From positions 930,001-994,000 of the forward strand of contig NZ_CP038018.1 in assembly GCF_008805035.1 (NCBI RefSeq): a stretch of 64,000 nt of DNA, written 5' to 3'. The notes beneath the pieces were generated by a model that saw nothing but the letters and a program-made list of their open reading frames with translations, did not search any database and was not told where the DNA came from. The stretch is from Eikenella exigua. GTDB taxonomy: Bacteria; Pseudomonadota; Gammaproteobacteria; Burkholderiales; Neisseriaceae. Both the position numbers and the translations under genes were made by a program. Of the stretch, positions 9,139-18,123 are shown in pieces. Each line of letters starts with the position of its first letter. Positions within the stretch are counted from its first letter, which is position 1.

Positions 9139-9436
9139 GTTTAAGTTGTCATGTAATCTTTACATCTTGCTTTTCAGGTAGCCTTGGATGCATTTTTATC
9201 ATTTGAACAAGTTGTTACATTATTGCACTTATGCCCATGCTCCCTGCTGCGGCAAGACAAATCTTTACTTTATTTTAAATATTTCTTTAAGTGTTGATTT
9301 AGGTTAAGTTAAATCACGCCGCTGCGCTATTGGCAGGATGAGGCCTTTGCAAAGTTGCCTCCTTGCGACGCCACAACGGCTGTTGTGCAAAAGCCTTGGT
9401 ATTTCGGTATTTTCAGAGTATTAGGATGATTAAGTA
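9139..9436. other. Intergenic leader of the former petABC operon
   Basis: No gene. One DUS at about 9174-9185, then AT-rich sequence leading to the petA remnant. No convincing promoter was identified. Confidence 0.4.
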
Positions 9437-9806
9437 ATGACTAACCAAGAAATCAATCAAGAACAACGGCGCTTTTTGGTGCTGGCCACTGCCGGAGCCG
9501 CCGGTGTGGTGCGCTGGGGGTAGCCAGCCTTTCGTTGTCAGTTTTTCCCTTCGGAAAAGGCCAAAGCAACCATTGCGCCGATCGACATCGACATGAGAAA
9601 AATTGAAACCGGCCAGTTGGTTACCGCCGAGTGACGCGGCAAGTGGATTTGGGTGCACGCTGGAAAGGGAGCTTCTTTTGCCTGTGCTATGGTTCCAAAT
9701 TCAACTTGGTCAGCCGTGCGTTCAAAGGAATGCTAGCGCCGTCCAATCTGGTGATCCCTCCTTATAAATATCTATACTGAAACTACCATCCGCGTGGGTG
9801 AAGACA
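9437..9806 (+). pseudogene. petA: petA remnant: Rieske iron-sulfur subunit of cytochrome bc1
   Basis: The start is intact (MTNQEINQEQRRFLVLATAGAAG, typical Rieske N-terminus with TM anchor). The frame then breaks at about 9518, again near 9550, and meets a TGA at about 9632, exactly where the family reads EWRGK. A large internal piece, including the first cluster motif (CTHLGC), is missing or scrambled. The second cluster motif, normally CPCHGS, is translated from the frame at 9676-9700 as CLCYGS, so a cluster-ligating His is lost. The tail still reads FKGMLAPSNLVIPPYKYL. No functional product is possible. Frame ends are approximate. Confidence 0.85.
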
Positions 9807-9828
9807 GCTTATACCGAGGAACAAATCA

Positions 9829-10779
9829 TGACCAATCAAACTATAACCTAAACCAATACTATCTGCCCGCCACACTTACTGCGGCGGAATACATCATACG
9901 GGATGTGTCTGACGGCTGGATTATCCGCTATTTGTACTCCCCGGCACTTCGTTGTTCTTCATCGTGGTGTACCTGCTATATTCCGCGGCCTGATTTACGG
10001 CTCGTTCAAAAAACCGCGCGAGCTCGTGTGGGTGTGTGGCGCGCTGATTTTCCTCGCCCTGACGGCGGAAGCCTTTCAGATGTCGTTTGGGGGCACGCAG
10101 GTAATCATCAACCTGTTCGGTACCATTCCCGTAATCGGCCCTGATTTGTCCACTTGGATTCGCGGCGACTTTAACGTTTCCGACGTTATGCTCAACCGCT
10201 TCTTATGCCCTGCACGTGATGGCCGTGCCGCTGGTGCTGGTCGGTTTGGTGGTGGCGCATTTGATTGCGCTGCACGAAGTGGGCTCCAACAACCCAGACA
10301 GCGTGGCAATCAAGTGTAAATCAAAAAGCTGAAAGACGAAAATGGCATCCCGCTCAACAGCTTCCCCTTCCATTCGTATTACACCATGTAAAAGATATTT
10401 TGGTTCCTGATTGTGTTCTGCTCCATCATGTTCTTCGCTCCTGAAAGCGACCGCTTCCTCGAAGCGCCCAACTTCAACGTGGCCACCTCACTGAAAGCTC
10501 CGGAGCACATCGCCCCGGTATGGTATTTCACCTCGTTCTACGCCATCTTGCGCGCTGTTCCCTCGTTTCCTGGCACGTAGATGTGAGGTGTAACCGGTAT
10601 GGGTGCGGCAGTGATTCTGATTGCCCGCCTGTCTGGCTCAACCGTTCGCCGGTGAAGTCTGTGCGCTACCGTAACACCACCTTCAAAACCATGCTGGTGC
10701 TGTTCCTGTTCGCCATCATACTGCCGCTGGCCTACTTCCTGAAGAAGGAATAAAGGAATACTGGAAAAACGTGCACTAA
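9829..10779 (+). pseudogene. petB: petB remnant: cytochrome b of the bc1 complex
   Basis: Recognisable cytochrome b segments lie in changing frames: FRGLIYGSFKKPRELVWVC, NLFGTIPVIGPDLSTWIRG, VMAVPLVLVGLVVAHLIALH, SFPFHSYYTM and the C-terminal PLAYFLKKE followed by YWKNVH. Damage includes a stop at codon 8, several frameshifts, at least three further in-frame stops and an apparent 8-codon deletion that removes the conserved MGYxLPWG, leaving AEAF joined to QMSF. Cytochrome c1 (petC), which should follow, is absent; a hairpin and then unrelated genes follow instead. Confidence 0.88.
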
Positions 10780-10795
10780 GCATACCGCAGCAAGA

Positions 10796-10826
10796 AACAC
10801 AGCTTGGAAACAGCTTGTGTTTTTTG
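10796..10826 (+). terminator. Hairpin plus T-tract after the petB remnant
   Basis: AACACAGCT pairs with AGCTTGTGTT (one bulge), followed by six T. It is directly downstream of the petB remnant, where petC would be expected. Confidence 0.6.
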
Positions 10827-11000
10827 GGGAAAGAGGCTACCTGAAACCATAAACCACCAACAAAGAAAGCAAGCCGCAGGCCGGATGCTGGTATCTAACA
10901 AAGCGCCTGATATACTGAATACTTCAAATCACAGCAGCTATATTTTTAGGTAGCCTCAAACCGATTCAGGCTACCTGAACCCCAATCAAAGAGCCACAGA

Positions 11001-11747
11001 ATGCAAGCCTTTATCGAAGAAGCCTACCAGCTGTTTGCTCCCTATACAGTCCGCTTCCCTCTCAATATCTGCACCTGCGAATGCTGCACGCCTAAAGACT
11101 GCCAACGCGAACTGCTGCGCTACCGATTACGCGAGATTCCTGCCAACAACCTGGCCGGCTATCTGGGCAGCGTACCGCTGGCAGACGAAGCCGCCACAGC
11201 GCGCGATATGAAGCATTTCCTGCCGCGCATTTTGCAGGCTTTGGTAAACGACGAAGATGTGCGTTCTCTCGACGAAATGCTGCTCGACAAATTGCTCTGT
11301 GACCTACCAGAATGCTGGCCGGAAGATGAAATCCGCTGGCTGCACCGCTTCGCTGCCGCTTGGTTTGCACACCAAATCGCCGCTCCGCGCTACGAAGGCT
11401 GTCTGTCCGCATGGCTGGCCATGTTCCACTTTGCGGGCCTAGACGTAACCGACAAGCTGCTCGCCCTGTGGACACAGTCTGCTTCTGAAACCAACGCCCT
11501 GCGCGAATTTATCGGCCTGTATCTGACCATACCCTATGGTGCAAACGAACCGGACTGGTATAAAGCCTGTTATCTCCCCGACCATCGCCCGCATCGTGAG
11601 TATCTAGTCACCAAACTTTCTGTCTGGTTTGCTGACCCGCACACCCGCGCCACCTTTCGCCGAGCCTCTGAGCAAGCCTTGCTGGCCGGCCGTGAAAAGC
11701 CGGAAGAAACCCTGCTGTGGGAACAATGCTACAACTGGCTGGCTTGA
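11001..11747 (+). CDS. Conserved hypothetical protein with N-terminal Cys cluster
   Basis: I do not recognise the function of this 248-residue protein. It is soluble, rich in Leu, Ala and Trp, and probably all-helical. The N-terminus carries a tight cysteine group, NICTCECCTPKDC (about residues 22-34), which could bind a metal or be redox active. Two further Cys lie near residue 100 (LLCDLPECWPEDE). It is isolated between DUS pairs, with a DUS 22 nt upstream of its ATG. Codon use matches the neighbours, so it is a real resident gene. Confidence 0.7.
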   Translation: MQAFIEEAYQLFAPYTVRFPLNICTCECCTPKDCQRELLRYRLREIPANNLAGYLGSVPLADEAATARDMKHFLPRILQALVNDEDVRSLDEMLLDKLLCDLPECWPEDEIRWLHRFAAAWFAHQIAAPRYEGCLSAWLAMFHFAGLDVTDKLLALWTQSASETNALREFIGLYLTIPYGANEPDWYKACYLPDHRPHREYLVTKLSVWFADPHTRATFRRASEQALLAGREKPEETLLWEQCYNWLA

Positions 11748-12090
11748 AGACTACCTGAAAAACCGGCCGAGCAATTTGAGCCACATAGCAATTCACGTTA
11801 TTTGAGCTTTACTGCTGCACCGCTTGCAACCAACCTTGAGCTTACTTCCAGAGTAGGGCAGCATTACCACTTTGCTTGCCAATAAAAAGCATCTTCTGAA
11901 TAAAAGCAAATCCGTCATCCATCCTCTAAAAGGCTACCTGAAATTCTAGCGCCGCTGTTTTCAGGTAGCCTTTCTTCCACCTGCCAAAGGCTAGCTGCAA
12001 TCTGCCGTTCGGTTTTGGCTGGCTTTCAGGTAACCTGCTTATTGTGCGCTATAATCCCGCTGTTTTCATTTCACACAAACGGTTGCCCAA
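11748..12090. other. Intergenic region upstream of polA
   Basis: Holds a degenerate DUS after the unknown gene, a perfect DUS pair (11931-11971), a degenerate DUS near 12025 and a TATAAT at 12050-12055 that may be the polA -10 box. Nothing else seen. Confidence 0.5.
11931..11971. terminator. DUS-pair hairpin upstream of polA
   Basis: Inverted DUS at 11931-11942 and 11960-11971, flanked by A and T tracts. Confidence 0.65.
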
Positions 12091-14877
12091 ATGCGCAAAA
12101 CCCTCCTCCTCGTTGACGGCTCTTCTTATCTCTACCGCGCTTATCACGCGATGGCGCAGTTGACCGCGCCTGACGGTGCGCCGACGGGTGCGCTTTACGG
12201 CGTGTTGAATATGTTGCGTCGTCTGCGGGCGGATTATGTGCATGATTATTGCGCGGTGGTGTTTGATGCGAAGGGCAAGAATTTCCGCCACGAGATGTTC
12301 CCCGACTACAAGGCGACGCGCCCGCCGATGCCGGACGATTTGCGTCCGCAGGCGGAAGCCTTGCCGGATTTGGTGCGGCTGATGGGCTGGCCGGTGCTGG
12401 TGATTCCGCAAGTGGAAGCGGACGACGTCATCGGCACGCTGGCGGCGATGGCAGACGAAGTGGGTTGGAATGTGGTGGTGTCCACCGGCGATAAGGACAT
12501 GGCGCAGCTGGTGAACGAGCGCGTGACGCTGGTGAACACGATGAGCGGCGAAACGCTGGATATTGAAGGCGTGAAGGAGAAATTCGGCGTTCGCCCCGAC
12601 CAAATCCGCGATTATCTCGCGCTGATGGGCGACAAGGTGGACAATGTGCCGGGCGTGGAGAAGTGCGGCCCGAAAACGGCGGTGAAGTGGCTGGAAGCCT
12701 ACGGCTCGCTGGCCAGTGTGATGGAACACGCTGCGGAAATCAAAGGCAAGGTCGGCGAAAACCTGCAAGCCGCGCTGCCCCAACTGCCGCTGTCGTATGA
12801 TTTGGTAACGATTAAAACCGATGTGGACTTGCACACCGAGCTTTCAGACGGCCTCGAAAGCCTGCGCCGCACTTCGCCGAAATGGTCGCAGCTTGCGATC
12901 GATTTCAAACGCTGGGGCTTCCGCACTTGGTTGAAAGAAGCGGAAAGCCGTATGCACGAAGCGGCGGACGGCGATTTGTTCGGCAGCGATACGATAGGCG
13001 AACAGGCGGCGTTGGACATGGAAACATCGTCTGAAAGGCTACCTGAAAAAGCCGTTGCACCCGAAAAACTGGATTATCAAGCCGTTACCACCGAAGCGCA
13101 GTTTGCCGCTTTGTTGGACAAACTGTCGCAGGCGGACAAAATCGGCATCGATACAGAAACCACGTCATTAGACGCGATGAACGCCGCGCTGGTCGGCATC
13201 AGCATCGCGTTCCAAGCGGGCGAAGCGGTTTACATCCCCGTAGGACACAGCCTGACTGCCGCGCCCGAACAGCCTGATTTGCAAGACGTATTAGGTCGTC
13301 TGAAACCGCATTTGGAAAACCCTGCCCTGAAAAAAATCGGGCAAAACCTCAAATACGACCAACATGTTTTCGCCAACTACGGCATCGCCCTGAACGGTAT
13401 TGCCGGCGACGCCATGCTCGCTTCCTACATCATCGAGAGCCATCTCGGACACGGATTGGACGAATTGTCCGAACGCTGGCTCGGCTTGGAAACCATTACC
13501 TACGAATCGCTGTGCGGCAAAGGCGCGAAGCAAATCGGTTTTGCCGACGTCGCCATCGGGCAGGCGACCGAATACGCCGCCCAAGACGCCGATTTCGCCC
13601 TGCGCCTCGAAGCGCACCTGCGCGCGCAGATGGACGCCAAGCAGCTTGAAATGTATGAAAAAATGGAGCTGCCCGTCGCGCAGGTATTGTTTGAAATGGA
13701 ACGCAACGGCGTGCAAATCGACCGTGCCGAACTCGCCCGCCAAAGTGCCGAACTCGGTGCCGAGCTGATGAAGCTCGAACAGGAAGCCTACGCTGCCGCA
13801 GGCCAGCCGTTCAACCTCAACTCGCCCAAACAGCTGCAAGAAATCCTGTTCGACAAAATGGGCATCCCCACCAAAGGCCTGAAAAAAACCGCCAAAGGCG
13901 GCATTTCCACCAACGAAGCCGTGCTCGAACAGCTCGCGCCCGACTACCCCCTGCCCAAAATCATCCTGCAAAACCGCGGCCTGGCGAAGCTCAAATCCAC
14001 TTACACCGACAAACTGCCCGAAATGATTTCCCCCAAAGACGGCCGCGTGCATACCACCTACGCCCAAGCCGTCGCCATTACCGGCCGCCTCGCCAGCAAC
14101 AACCCCAACCTGCAAAACATCCCCATCCGCACCGCCGAAGGCCGCCGCGTGCGCCGCGCCTTCACCGCACCGCAAGGCAGCGTCATCGTTTCCGCCGACT
14201 ATTCCCAAATCGAGCTGCGCATCATGGCGCACCTCTCCGGCGACAAAACCCTGATTGCCGCGTTCCAAAACGGCGAAGACGTACACCGCCGCACCGCCGC
14301 CGAAGTATTCGGCATCGCCCCCGAAAACGTCTCGCCCGAACAACGCCGCTACGCCAAAACCATCAACTTCGGCCTCATTTACGGCATGGGCCAATACGGA
14401 CTCGCCAAATCGCTGGGCATAGACAACCTGTCCGCCAAAACCTTCATCGACCGCTACTTCGCCCGCTATCCCGGCGTCGCCGAATACATGCAGCGCACCA
14501 AAGAACAAGCCGCCGCCCAAGGCTTTGTCGAAACCCTGTTCGGCCGCCGCCTCTACCTGCCCGACATCCGCAACAAAAACGCCAACGCCCGCGCCGGAGC
14601 CGAACGCGCCGCCATCAACGCCCCCATGCAAGGCACCGCCTCCGACCTCATCAAACGCGCCATGATAGACGTGTCCCGCTGGCTGGTTTCAGGTAGCCTG
14701 AAAAGCAAACTGATCATGCAGGTGCATGACGAATTGGTACTGGAAGTGCCTGAAGCCGAACTGGATTTAGTCAAAGAAAAACTGCCGCAGATTATGGCGA
14801 AAGTGGATGAAGGGATGTTGAAAGTGCCGCTGGTGGCTGAGGTAGGCGTGGGAATGAATTGGGAAGAGGCACATTAA
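12091..14877 (+). CDS. polA: DNA polymerase I
   Basis: A 928-residue full-length Pol I for Okazaki fragment processing and repair. It has an N-terminal 5'-3' exonuclease (about 1-290), a 3'-5' exonuclease that keeps its DEDD-type residues (DTETTSLD, GQNLKYDQ, YAAQDAD), and a polymerase domain with catalytic D703 (ADYSQIELR), the O-helix RRYAKTINFGLIYG and D880 (QVHDELVLE), nearly the same positions as in E. coli. Besides two Eikenella DUS (13036-13047, 14688-14699) it carries a Neisseria AG-DUS (12843-12854) and an AG-mucDUS (13293-13304). These suggest the gene is a transformation mosaic. Confidence 0.97.
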   Translation: MRKTLLLVDGSSYLYRAYHAMAQLTAPDGAPTGALYGVLNMLRRLRADYVHDYCAVVFDAKGKNFRHEMFPDYKATRPPMPDDLRPQAEALPDLVRLMGWPVLVIPQVEADDVIGTLAAMADEVGWNVVVSTGDKDMAQLVNERVTLVNTMSGETLDIEGVKEKFGVRPDQIRDYLALMGDKVDNVPGVEKCGPKTAVKWLEAYGSLASVMEHAAEIKGKVGENLQAALPQLPLSYDLVTIKTDVDLHTELSDGLESLRRTSPKWSQLAIDFKRWGFRTWLKEAESRMHEAADGDLFGSDTIGEQAALDMETSSERLPEKAVAPEKLDYQAVTTEAQFAALLDKLSQADKIGIDTETTSLDAMNAALVGISIAFQAGEAVYIPVGHSLTAAPEQPDLQDVLGRLKPHLENPALKKIGQNLKYDQHVFANYGIALNGIAGDAMLASYIIESHLGHGLDELSERWLGLETITYESLCGKGAKQIGFADVAIGQATEYAAQDADFALRLEAHLRAQMDAKQLEMYEKMELPVAQVLFEMERNGVQIDRAELARQSAELGAELMKLEQEAYAAAGQPFNLNSPKQLQEILFDKMGIPTKGLKKTAKGGISTNEAVLEQLAPDYPLPKIILQNRGLAKLKSTYTDKLPEMISPKDGRVHTTYAQAVAITGRLASNNPNLQNIPIRTAEGRRVRRAFTAPQGSVIVSADYSQIELRIMAHLSGDKTLIAAFQNGEDVHRRTAAEVFGIAPENVSPEQRRYAKTINFGLIYGMGQYGLAKSLGIDNLSAKTFIDRYFARYPGVAEYMQRTKEQAAAQGFVETLFGRRLYLPDIRNKNANARAGAERAAINAPMQGTASDLIKRAMIDVSRWLVSGSLKSKLIMQVHDELVLEVPEAELDLVKEKLPQIMAKVDEGMLKVPLVAEVGVGMNWEEAH

Positions 14878-14910
14878 AAAGGTTAGTTACATTTATTGAT
14901 TAACACAAAA

Positions 14911-14937
14911 AGGCTTCCTGAAAATTTCAGGTAGCCT
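14911..14937. terminator. Imperfect DUS-pair terminator between polA and lolA
   Basis: AGGCTTCCTGAA (one mismatch) pairs with TTCAGGTAGCCT across 3 nt, with A/T tracts on both sides. It can serve both convergent genes. Confidence 0.75.
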
Positions 14938-14960
14938 TTCTCTCAAGTACTAAACTGCTC

Positions 14961-15578
14961 TTACTGCGTCAGCACATCCACACCCTGCGGCGGGGTAAAA
15001 CGGAATTGGCTGCGGGAGAGGTTGGATCTGGTATTCAGATTGTTGAATTTGATAGTGGTTTGGTTGCCAAAACTGTCTTTTAGGCGCATTTCGGCCAGAT
15101 CGTCACCTTTGAAGCCAAGGCGGATGTATTGGTAGCCGGCGTTGGAATGCTTTGGCGTGGCCAATACGTAGTCGATGCCGCCGGCGGAGCCATCTTCTTT
15201 TAGGGTGTAGCTGGCGGAGAGGGCGTCTTTATTGGAGAGGATGGCGGCGGGGCTGTCGCCGATGGCTTGGTTTTGCGCGGTTTTGGTGATTTGCGCCAAA
15301 TCAATGTCGTAGAGCCAAATGTGGCTGCCGTCGCCTACGATGGTTTGTTTGTAGGGGCTGGTATATTCCCATTTGAAGAGGCCAGGACGTAGGATGCTGA
15401 AGCGGCCTTGGGCATTGCGGGTTTTGTTATGGCTTTGCACGCTTTGGCTGAAGCTGCCGCTGATGCCGTCGGTGTCGGCGTTGAATTTTTGCAGGGCTTC
15501 GATGCCGCCGGCCTGGGCGCTGCCGATGGCTATTGCCAAAACGGCTGCGGCAACAAGGCGGAAGGTTTGGTTTTTCAT
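14961..15578 (-). CDS. lolA: Outer-membrane lipoprotein carrier protein LolA
   Basis: Periplasmic chaperone that takes lipoproteins from LolCDE to LolB. The chosen start gives a 205-residue precursor with a clean signal peptide (MKNQTFRLVAAAVLAIAIGSAQA) and the LolA core: SGSFSQ, GRFSILRPGLFKWEYTSPY, GDGSHIWLYDIDLAQ. The frame stays open further upstream, but only the tandem ATGs at 15578/15581 sit behind AAAGGAAAA. The second ATG gives better spacing and is preferred. Length fits the family. It is convergent with polA. Confidence 0.9.
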   Translation of the reverse strand: MKNQTFRLVAAAVLAIAIGSAQAGGIEALQKFNADTDGISGSFSQSVQSHNKTRNAQGRFSILRPGLFKWEYTSPYKQTIVGDGSHIWLYDIDLAQITKTAQNQAIGDSPAAILSNKDALSASYTLKEDGSAGGIDYVLATPKHSNAGYQYIRLGFKGDDLAEMRLKDSFGNQTTIKFNNLNTRSNLSRSQFRFTPPQGVDVLTQ

Positions 15579-15776
15579 CATTTTTCCTTTGTGCGAATCA
15601 AAACGGAATACGGCGCATTGTACCAGCTTGGGCGTGGCGGGGCAGGGCGGTGGGAATTGTGAAGATAGCAGGGCAAAGGAATTTTTCCGCTGCGGCAAGG
15701 CATTAGGCAAAATAGGGTGGCGAATTTTTAACCGGATTTTATTCCTGCGCTATAATTCACGGCTGCGGTAAGCGGC

Positions 15777-15871
15777 GGAAAAGGTTGCGGTAGATGCAGC
15801 GAGCCGCAGACAATACAGATAACACGGTAAGGCAAGCCAACGCGGTAGCATCCTCATTTTAATTCACTATA
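15777..15871. repeat. Decayed Correia-type repeat
   Basis: The core GAGCCGCAGACAATACAG and the following AAGGCAAGCCAACGC correspond to the core of neisserial Correia elements, and the right end reads TTTTAATTCACTATA, a Correia terminal repeat. The left terminal repeat is not recognisable. A DUS follows within 4 bp. Confidence 0.6.
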
Positions 15872-15909
15872 CTTTTCAGGTAGCCTCATCCGCCTTCTTG
15901 GAGAACCTT

Positions 15910-16557
15910 ATGATTCAAGCTGTATTATTCGATTTAGACGGCACATTGGCAGACACTGCGCTGGATTTGGGCGGCGCGCTCAACCGCCTCTTGGCCAGAA
16001 ACGGCCTACCCGCCGTACCGATGGCGCAAATCCGACCAGTGGCCAGCCATGGTGCCAACTATCTGATTAAGCTGGGCACGGGCATTGAAAAAAGCCACCC
16101 CGACCACTCGCGCTGGCGGCAGGAATACCTGGCTGAATACGAACACGGCTTTTGCGATGAAACCGTGTTGTTTGAAGGCATCAACCCCATGCTCGAGCAG
16201 CTCGCCCGCCGCCGCATTGCCTGGGGCATCATCACCAATAAGCCGCACCGTTTCACCAGCCTGCTCGTGCCCAAGCTGGGCTTTATCGCCCCGCCTGCCG
16301 TGGTGGTGAGCGGCGACACCTGCGCCGAGTCCAAACCCAGCACGCTGCCGATGCACCACGCCTGTCGGCAAATCGGCATTGCACCTAAGCGCTGCCTGTA
16401 TGTGGGCGATGCCGAACGCGATATGGTGGCGGGCAAAAACGCCGGCATGGCCACAGCCTTGGCCAACTGGGGCTACATCGCCGAGAGCGACCAGGTGCAC
16501 GAATGGCCGGCAGATGCACGGCTGGATGCGCCCGGGCAGATTTTGGATTTACTATAG
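15910..16557 (+). CDS. gph: HAD phosphatase, Gph/phosphoglycolate phosphatase-like
   Basis: A 215-residue HAD-superfamily phosphatase with motif I DLDGTLADT (nucleophile D8, acid/base D10), motif II TNKP and motif III/IV GDAERDMVAGKNAGM. The closest role is phosphoglycolate phosphatase, which clears 2-phosphoglycolate formed during repair. MurNAc-6-phosphate phosphatase (MupP) is in the same subfamily and cannot be excluded. The start at 15910 is chosen because GGAG sits 6 nt upstream; an in-frame TTG at 15898 is less likely. Confidence 0.8.
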   Translation: MIQAVLFDLDGTLADTALDLGGALNRLLARNGLPAVPMAQIRPVASHGANYLIKLGTGIEKSHPDHSRWRQEYLAEYEHGFCDETVLFEGINPMLEQLARRRIAWGIITNKPHRFTSLLVPKLGFIAPPAVVVSGDTCAESKPSTLPMHHACRQIGIAPKRCLYVGDAERDMVAGKNAGMATALANWGYIAESDQVHEWPADARLDAPGQILDLL

Positions 16558-16595
16558 CCGAGTAGCTTAACCTTTACCTAATGGAGAACGTCTTA

Positions 16596-17194
16596 ATGAA
16601 AAAAATTAGCTTATTGCTGCCTATTTGCGCCACACTGGCCTTGAGTAGCTGCTTTATGTCGCAGAAATCGTAAATCATGCACCGCGAAGAGCTGTATAAC
16701 GCACAAGACCAGGCTCAACTACGCATTTACGGCCAATACGGCCACGATGTGGTGCACATGATCCCGAACAGCAGCTGCGAACAATGGGCAGAAAACAAGG
16801 CCGACGCCGCCACACCAGATTTACTGGTGGCCTGCCGCGCCGCATCCGCAACCTTTCGGTGGGCATGCCTACCACTCAGCGCAGCAACACTGTGAATGCC
16901 GATACCGGCGTGGTGTTCCGCGAATCGTATAAAGAATTTGTTGTGCCCGCCAGCAAACCGCTGGTGCTCGATGGCGCGTTTCCCAGTAAAACCACCAGCC
17001 AGGTACACCGCTGTTACACCGCCAGCAGCCTCACCTCGCAGGCTGGCAAGAATTACGAAATACAGTATTCGCGCGGCGGGAACAGCTGCGATGTGGCTGT
17101 AGTGGAAATCCTGCCGCGAGCCGAAGGCGAAGTGCACCCCACCCGCCCTGCGCCCATCCTCCAGTATTACCCGATGCCGGGAATCAGCTATTAA
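16596..17194 (+). pseudogene. Broken lipoprotein gene
   Basis: It starts as a lipoprotein: MKKISLLLPICATLALSSC, lipobox LSSC with Cys19, behind a GGAGAA ribosome site. A TAA stop follows at 16671-16673. The same frame then stays open (HREELYNAQDQAQLRIYG...) until about 16830, where a frameshift moves the coding sense into another frame that runs to 17194 (NTVNADTGVVFRESYKEFV...). One stop plus one shift makes a full product impossible without recoding. I do not recognise the family. Confidence 0.7.
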
Positions 17195-17276
17195 GCAAAA
17201 AAATCTACCTGAAAGTGCAGGTTTCGGAGACGCTCAAGCAGCAATCCAATTTTCAGATAGCCTGTTATTTGCATAG

Positions 17277-17315
17277 AGGCTACCTGAAAGCATCAACCAT
17301 AGCTTCAGGTAGCCT
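17277..17315. terminator. DUS-pair hairpin before the CinA-like gene
   Basis: Inverted DUS at 17277-17288 and 17304-17315; lies 19 nt upstream of the next start codon. Confidence 0.65.
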
Positions 17316-17334
17316 TCCTTCCCAAAGAAACCTC

Positions 17335-18123
17335 ATGTCCTTTTCCCTTATCATCATCGGCGACGAAATCCTGCACAGCAGCCGCCAAGACAAACACTTT
17401 GCCTTTTTCAAACAGCTGCTCAAAGAGCGCGGCCTGCTGCTCGATTCCGTGCAATACCTGCCCGACAATCGCCAACTCCTCGTCCACCGGCTGCGCCAAA
17501 GCTTTGCCGAAGGCCTGCCCACCTTTGTTACCGGCGGCATCGGCAGCACGCCGGATGACCACACCCGCCAAGCTGCGGCCGAAGCCCTCGGTCTGCCGCT
17601 GGCGCTGCACCCGCAGGCCGCTGCCAACATCGAAGTCGTATCCCTCAAACACGGCGACAGCCTCGGCAGCATCGGCCACCAAATCCGCCTGCGCATGGCC
17701 GAATTCCCCCAAGGCAGCGGCCTGCTTCCCAATCCCTACAACAACATCGCTGGTTTTTCCATCCGCGAACACTACTTCCTGCCCGGCTTCCCCGTAATGG
17801 CACAGCCCATGGCAGCTTGGGTACTCGACGAATACTACGCCCATCTCCAACACCAAACCGAACGCCGCAGCGTCAGCGCTTGGATCGACTTGCCCGAATC
17901 CCGTATCAGCGCCCTGATGGCCGACATCGAACAGCACTACCCCGGCATCCGCAGCTTCAGCCTGCCTGCCACCCCCACCACCCAGCAGCGCTACCGCCTG
18001 CTGTTCGGCCTCAAAGCCGAAGGGGAAGCTTGTAGCCGGCTGGATGCAGCTTGGCAGACAGCCGAAGCCGGCTTGAAAAAGCAGGGCGCCACACAGATTG
18101 AGCTGGCGCCAGAAGACGTGTAA
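17335..18123 (+). CDS. CinA N-terminal-type molybdopterin-binding domain protein
   Basis: A 262-residue protein consisting only of the MoCF-biosynth/CinA-N fold: SLIIIGDEIL at the N-terminus and VTGGIGSTPDDHTRQA, the family's Gly-rich binding loop. The C-terminal NMN-deamidase (PncC/CinA-C) domain of full CinA is absent. Similar single-domain proteins have been linked to nucleotide pyrophosphatase-like activity; its exact reaction here is unknown. The ATG at 17335 was chosen over the longer frame, which would run through the DUS hairpin. Confidence 0.8.
   Translation: MSFSLIIIGDEILHSSRQDKHFAFFKQLLKERGLLLDSVQYLPDNRQLLVHRLRQSFAEGLPTFVTGGIGSTPDDHTRQAAAEALGLPLALHPQAAANIEVVSLKHGDSLGSIGHQIRLRMAEFPQGSGLLPNPYNNIAGFSIREHYFLPGFPVMAQPMAAWVLDEYYAHLQHQTERRSVSAWIDLPESRISALMADIEQHYPGIRSFSLPATPTTQQRYRLLFGLKAEGEACSRLDAAWQTAEAGLKKQGATQIELAPEDV

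Noticed and set aside
9794..10319. Two short open frames as separate small membrane proteins
   Set aside because: Their translations are consecutive pieces of cytochrome b in shifted frames, so they belong to the petB pseudogene.
13291..14631. 446-codon open frame on the minus strand
   Set aside because: Antisense to the conserved polymerase domain of polA; Gly/Phe/Val-rich shadow without motifs.
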